Of a DNA stretch of 64,000 nt, positions 61,978 through 64,000 are shown one piece after another. Source of the DNA: Pseudonocardia sp. HH130630-07 (lineage in GTDB: Bacteria; Actinomycetota; Actinomycetes; Mycobacteriales; Pseudonocardiaceae); assembly GCF_001698125.1 (NCBI RefSeq), contig NZ_CP013854.1, positions 4,340,001 to 4,404,000 of the forward strand, written 5' to 3'. The translations under genes and the position numbers were made by a program. Below the pieces are notes generated by a model. The model saw only the letters and a list, made by a program, of their open reading frames with translations, was not told the origin of the DNA and searched no databases. How positions within the stretch are numbered: the stretch's first letter is position 1; every line of letters begins with the position of its first letter.

Positions 61978-63333
61978 ATGTCGCCGACTCCCACTCCCGG
62001 TGCCGCCCGCGCCACCCGCGGGAACGTCGTCCGCGCCGCGGCCGGGAACTTCCTCGAGATGTACGACTTCGCGGTGTACGGCTTCTACGCCGCCGCCATC
62101 GCACGTGCCGTGTTCCCGGCCGAGAACGAGTTCCTCTCGCTGATGCTCTCGTTCGTCACGTTCGGCGTCGGGTTCCTGATGCGCCCGCTGGGGGCGGTCG
62201 TCCTCGGCGCGTACATGGACCGGCACGGCCGCCGGGCCGGGCTCATCCTGAGCCTGGTGATCATGTCCGTCGGGGTCGTGATCCTGGCCGTGGTGCCGGG
62301 CTACGACACGATCGGCATCGCGGCACCGATCCTGGTCGTGCTCGCGCGACTGCTGCAGGGGTTCTCCGCCGGTGCGGAGTCCAGTGGGGTCTCGGTGTAC
62401 CTGGCCGAGATCGCCCGGCCCGGCCGCCGCGGGTTCTACGTCAGCTGGCAGTCGGCGAGCCAGCAGATCAGCGTCGTCGTGGCCGCGGTGATCGGCGTCG
62501 TGCTGGCCCTGTCGCTGAGCCCGGAGCAGATCGACGCGTGGGGCTGGCGGGTCCCGTTCCTGATCGGCAGCCTGATCGTCCCGTTCGTGTTCTGGATCCG
62601 GCGCACGCTGCCCGAGACGGAGTCCTTCGAGCAGCGCACCGCCGGTGGCGCGCCGACCTTCCGGACGGTCTACCGCACGCTCACCTCGGCCTGGCCGATC
62701 GTGCTGACGGCGATCTCGCTGGTGACGCTGACCAGCGTGATGTTCTACCTGATCACCGCGTACACGCCGACCTTCGGCGAGCGGGAGCTGGGCCTGACCT
62801 ACCTGGCGTCGTTCGGCGTCACGGTGGTGGTGGGCCTGTCGAACTTCGTGGTCATCCCGCTCGCCGGGCACCTGTCGGACCGGATCGGCCGGTTGCCGCT
62901 GCTCCTCGGCGCGAGCGGGACGATCCTCGTCGTCGCCTACCCGGCCATGCTGTGGCTCACCGCGGACCCGTCGTTCGGGCGGCTGCTCGCCGTGCTGGTG
63001 CTGTTCTCCCTGCTGTACGGGACCTACCAGGGCGCGATGGTGGTGAGCCTGACCGAGATCATGCCGGCCGCGGTCCGGGCGTCCGGGTTCGCGATCGCCT
63101 ACAGCCTGGCCCAGGCGGTGTTCGGCGGGTTCACCCCGGCCATCTCGACCGGCCTGATCGAGGTGACCGGCGGGAACGCGGCCATGCCCGGCGCCTGGCT
63201 CGCGTTCTCCGCCGTCATCTCACTGGCCGGGGCGCTGGTGGTGCACCGGCGCGGGATGCTCCGCGCCGACCCGGCGGGCTCCGGTGGTGCGGACGCCGGC
63301 CGGCGGGTCGCGCCGCCGTCGCGACCCCGGTGA
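61978..63333 (+). CDS. Metabolite:H+ symporter, MFS (MHS family)
   Basis: The 451-residue transporter has about 12 membrane segments and the MHS features GNFLEMYDFAVYGFYA at the N-terminus, GAYMDRHGRRAG in the loop between TM2 and TM3, SAGAESSGVSVYLAE, and WRVPFLIGSLIVP. The family carries dicarboxylates, citrate, proline/betaine and aromatic acids. Start at ATG 61978 after GGAGAAGCA; an in-frame ATG lies at 61960. Divergent from, and presumably serving, the CoA operon. Confidence 0.9.
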   Translation: MSPTPTPGAARATRGNVVRAAAGNFLEMYDFAVYGFYAAAIARAVFPAENEFLSLMLSFVTFGVGFLMRPLGAVVLGAYMDRHGRRAGLILSLVIMSVGVVILAVVPGYDTIGIAAPILVVLARLLQGFSAGAESSGVSVYLAEIARPGRRGFYVSWQSASQQISVVVAAVIGVVLALSLSPEQIDAWGWRVPFLIGSLIVPFVFWIRRTLPETESFEQRTAGGAPTFRTVYRTLTSAWPIVLTAISLVTLTSVMFYLITAYTPTFGERELGLTYLASFGVTVVVGLSNFVVIPLAGHLSDRIGRLPLLLGASGTILVVAYPAMLWLTADPSFGRLLAVLVLFSLLYGTYQGAMVVSLTEIMPAAVRASGFAIAYSLAQAVFGGFTPAISTGLIEVTGGNAAMPGAWLAFSAVISLAGALVVHRRGMLRADPAGSGGADAGRRVAPPSRPR

Positions 63334-63353
63334 GCCCGCGGGGCCGACGCCGG

Positions 63354-64000
63354 TTACAGGGGGTTCGCCCGGCCCAGCGGGATCCGGCAGAAGCCGCCGC
63401 CGACGAAGGTCTCCGTGGAGCCGTCGTCGAGCCGGCCAGCGTAGGTCTCCGCGTCGTCGCGGGGCTCGTAGCCCAGCTCCGTGGCCTCGGCGAGGGAGAA
63501 CATCCCTCGGGTGTTGCCGGACACGCCCCAGACGACCCGGTAGCCGGGCTCGTGCGGGCTCAGGGCGGCCTCGACGAGCCGGGCGCCGTCGTCGGGGGAG
63601 AGCCAGGTGCTCAGCCCGCGAGCCCCCAGTTCCAGGGGCGTCTCGAACAGGCTGCCGATGCGCAGCACGACGACGTCGATCCCGAAGCGGGAGTGGTAGA
63701 GGCTGCCGAGCGCCTCCATCGCCGCCTTGCTCACGCCGTAGTAGGTGTCCGGGCGGGGTGAGCTGTCGGCCGGCAGCCCGTCCGGGCCGGCGTCGGCGAC
63801 CCGGCGGAACCCGACGGCGTGGTTGCTCGAGGCGAGGATCACCCGGCGCACCCCGGCGACCCGCGCGGCCTCGAGCACGGTGTGGGTCCCGTCGATGTTG
63901 ACGGCCAGGGTGTCCGCCCAGGATCCCTCCCGGCTGATGCCGCCCAGGTGCAGGACCGCGTCGACGCCGTCACAGGCGGCGGCCATCGCGGCCGGGTCGG
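63354..64000 (-). CDS. NAD-dependent epimerase/uronate-dehydrogenase-like SDR (partial)
   Basis: The gene ends at 63354 and continues past the right edge; 215 codons are seen. The translation contains VLHLGGISREGSW, SSNHAVGF, the catalytic Tyr-x3-Lys in DTYYGVSKAAMEAL, and VVLRIGSLFETP, matching extended SDRs of the uronate-dehydrogenase group. The N-terminal Rossmann motif is outside the window. It is convergent with the symporter gene, 20 bp apart. It would make an aldarolactone from an uronic acid. Confidence 0.83.
   Translation of the reverse strand, partial: DPAAMAAACDGVDAVLHLGGISREGSWADTLAVNIDGTHTVLEAARVAGVRRVILASSNHAVGFRRVADAGPDGLPADSSPRPDTYYGVSKAAMEALGSLYHSRFGIDVVVLRIGSLFETPLELGARGLSTWLSPDDGARLVEAALSPHEPGYRVVWGVSGNTRGMFSLAEATELGYEPRDDAETYAGRLDDGSTETFVGGGFCRIPLGRANPL

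Overview
The window is high-GC DNA with dense genes, frequent GTG starts and many 4-bp ATGA/GTGA stop-start overlaps. It carries mycothione reductase, DUF397/XRE regulator pairs, a LigC plus Prim-Pol repair set and an rpsB-tsf-frr-cdsA-rlmN-dxr-rip-ispG-map backbone. Together these indicate an actinomycete, most likely Pseudonocardiaceae; the genus is an inference. No tRNA, rRNA, CRISPR array or prophage was seen.

Layout. 1-7.4 kb: N-terminus of a divergent M23 peptidase, rpsB, tsf, frr, cdsA, a methyltransferase, a Rieske lipoprotein, a membrane protein and rlmN. pyrH, which normally sits between tsf and frr, is absent. 7.4-13.1 kb: a LacI-controlled carbohydrate ABC importer with two tandem operators. 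13.1-15.9 kb: LigC ligase, Mug-type glycosylase and a LigD-like primase-polymerase. 15.9-28.9 kb: isoprenoid and housekeeping core (DUF2631, dxr, rip, ispG, a DUF4081/GNAT protein, PBP, DUF3054, map), with a MarR/monooxygenase pair, a secreted GH6 glucanase, and a TetR/SnoaL pair. 28.9-31.3 kb: an SDR, a Bcp-type peroxiredoxin, and the last gene of the next operon. 30.5-36.8 kb: a tightly overlapping fatty-acid-modification operon (hydrolase, FAD oxidoreductase, DUF1365, two cyclopropane-synthase-type methyltransferases, DUF1295). 37-44.6 kb: accessory genes, including an amidohydrolase with one in-frame amber codon and a frameshifted XRE regulator beside DUF397.

44.6-56.1 kb is the most unusual part. 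It holds an IclR regulator, an argininosuccinate-lyase-superfamily gene split by a 983-bp IS5-type element (3-bp ATT duplication, 16-bp terminal repeats), a complete polar-amino-acid ABC importer, an MmgE/PrpD protein, an FAD-linked 2-hydroxyacid oxidase, a frameshifted rhodanese, a LysR gene broken by an exact 20-bp tandem duplication, and an AhpD-like protein. C-N lyase plus MmgE/PrpD plus amino-acid importer resembles the enzyme pairing known for iminodisuccinate/EDDS-type aminopolycarboxylates. I propose a decaying, or switchable, pathway for an N-linked dicarboxylic amino acid.

56.2-61.8 kb is a minus-strand acyl-CoA operon (CaiB/BaiF CoA-transferase, enoyl-CoA hydratase, two class I CoA-transferase-like subunits, acyl-CoA ligase, cysteine-dioxygenase-family enzyme) divergent from a metabolite:H+ symporter. 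The last gene, an uronate-dehydrogenase-like SDR, runs off the window. All calls come from reading the sequence; no database search was run.
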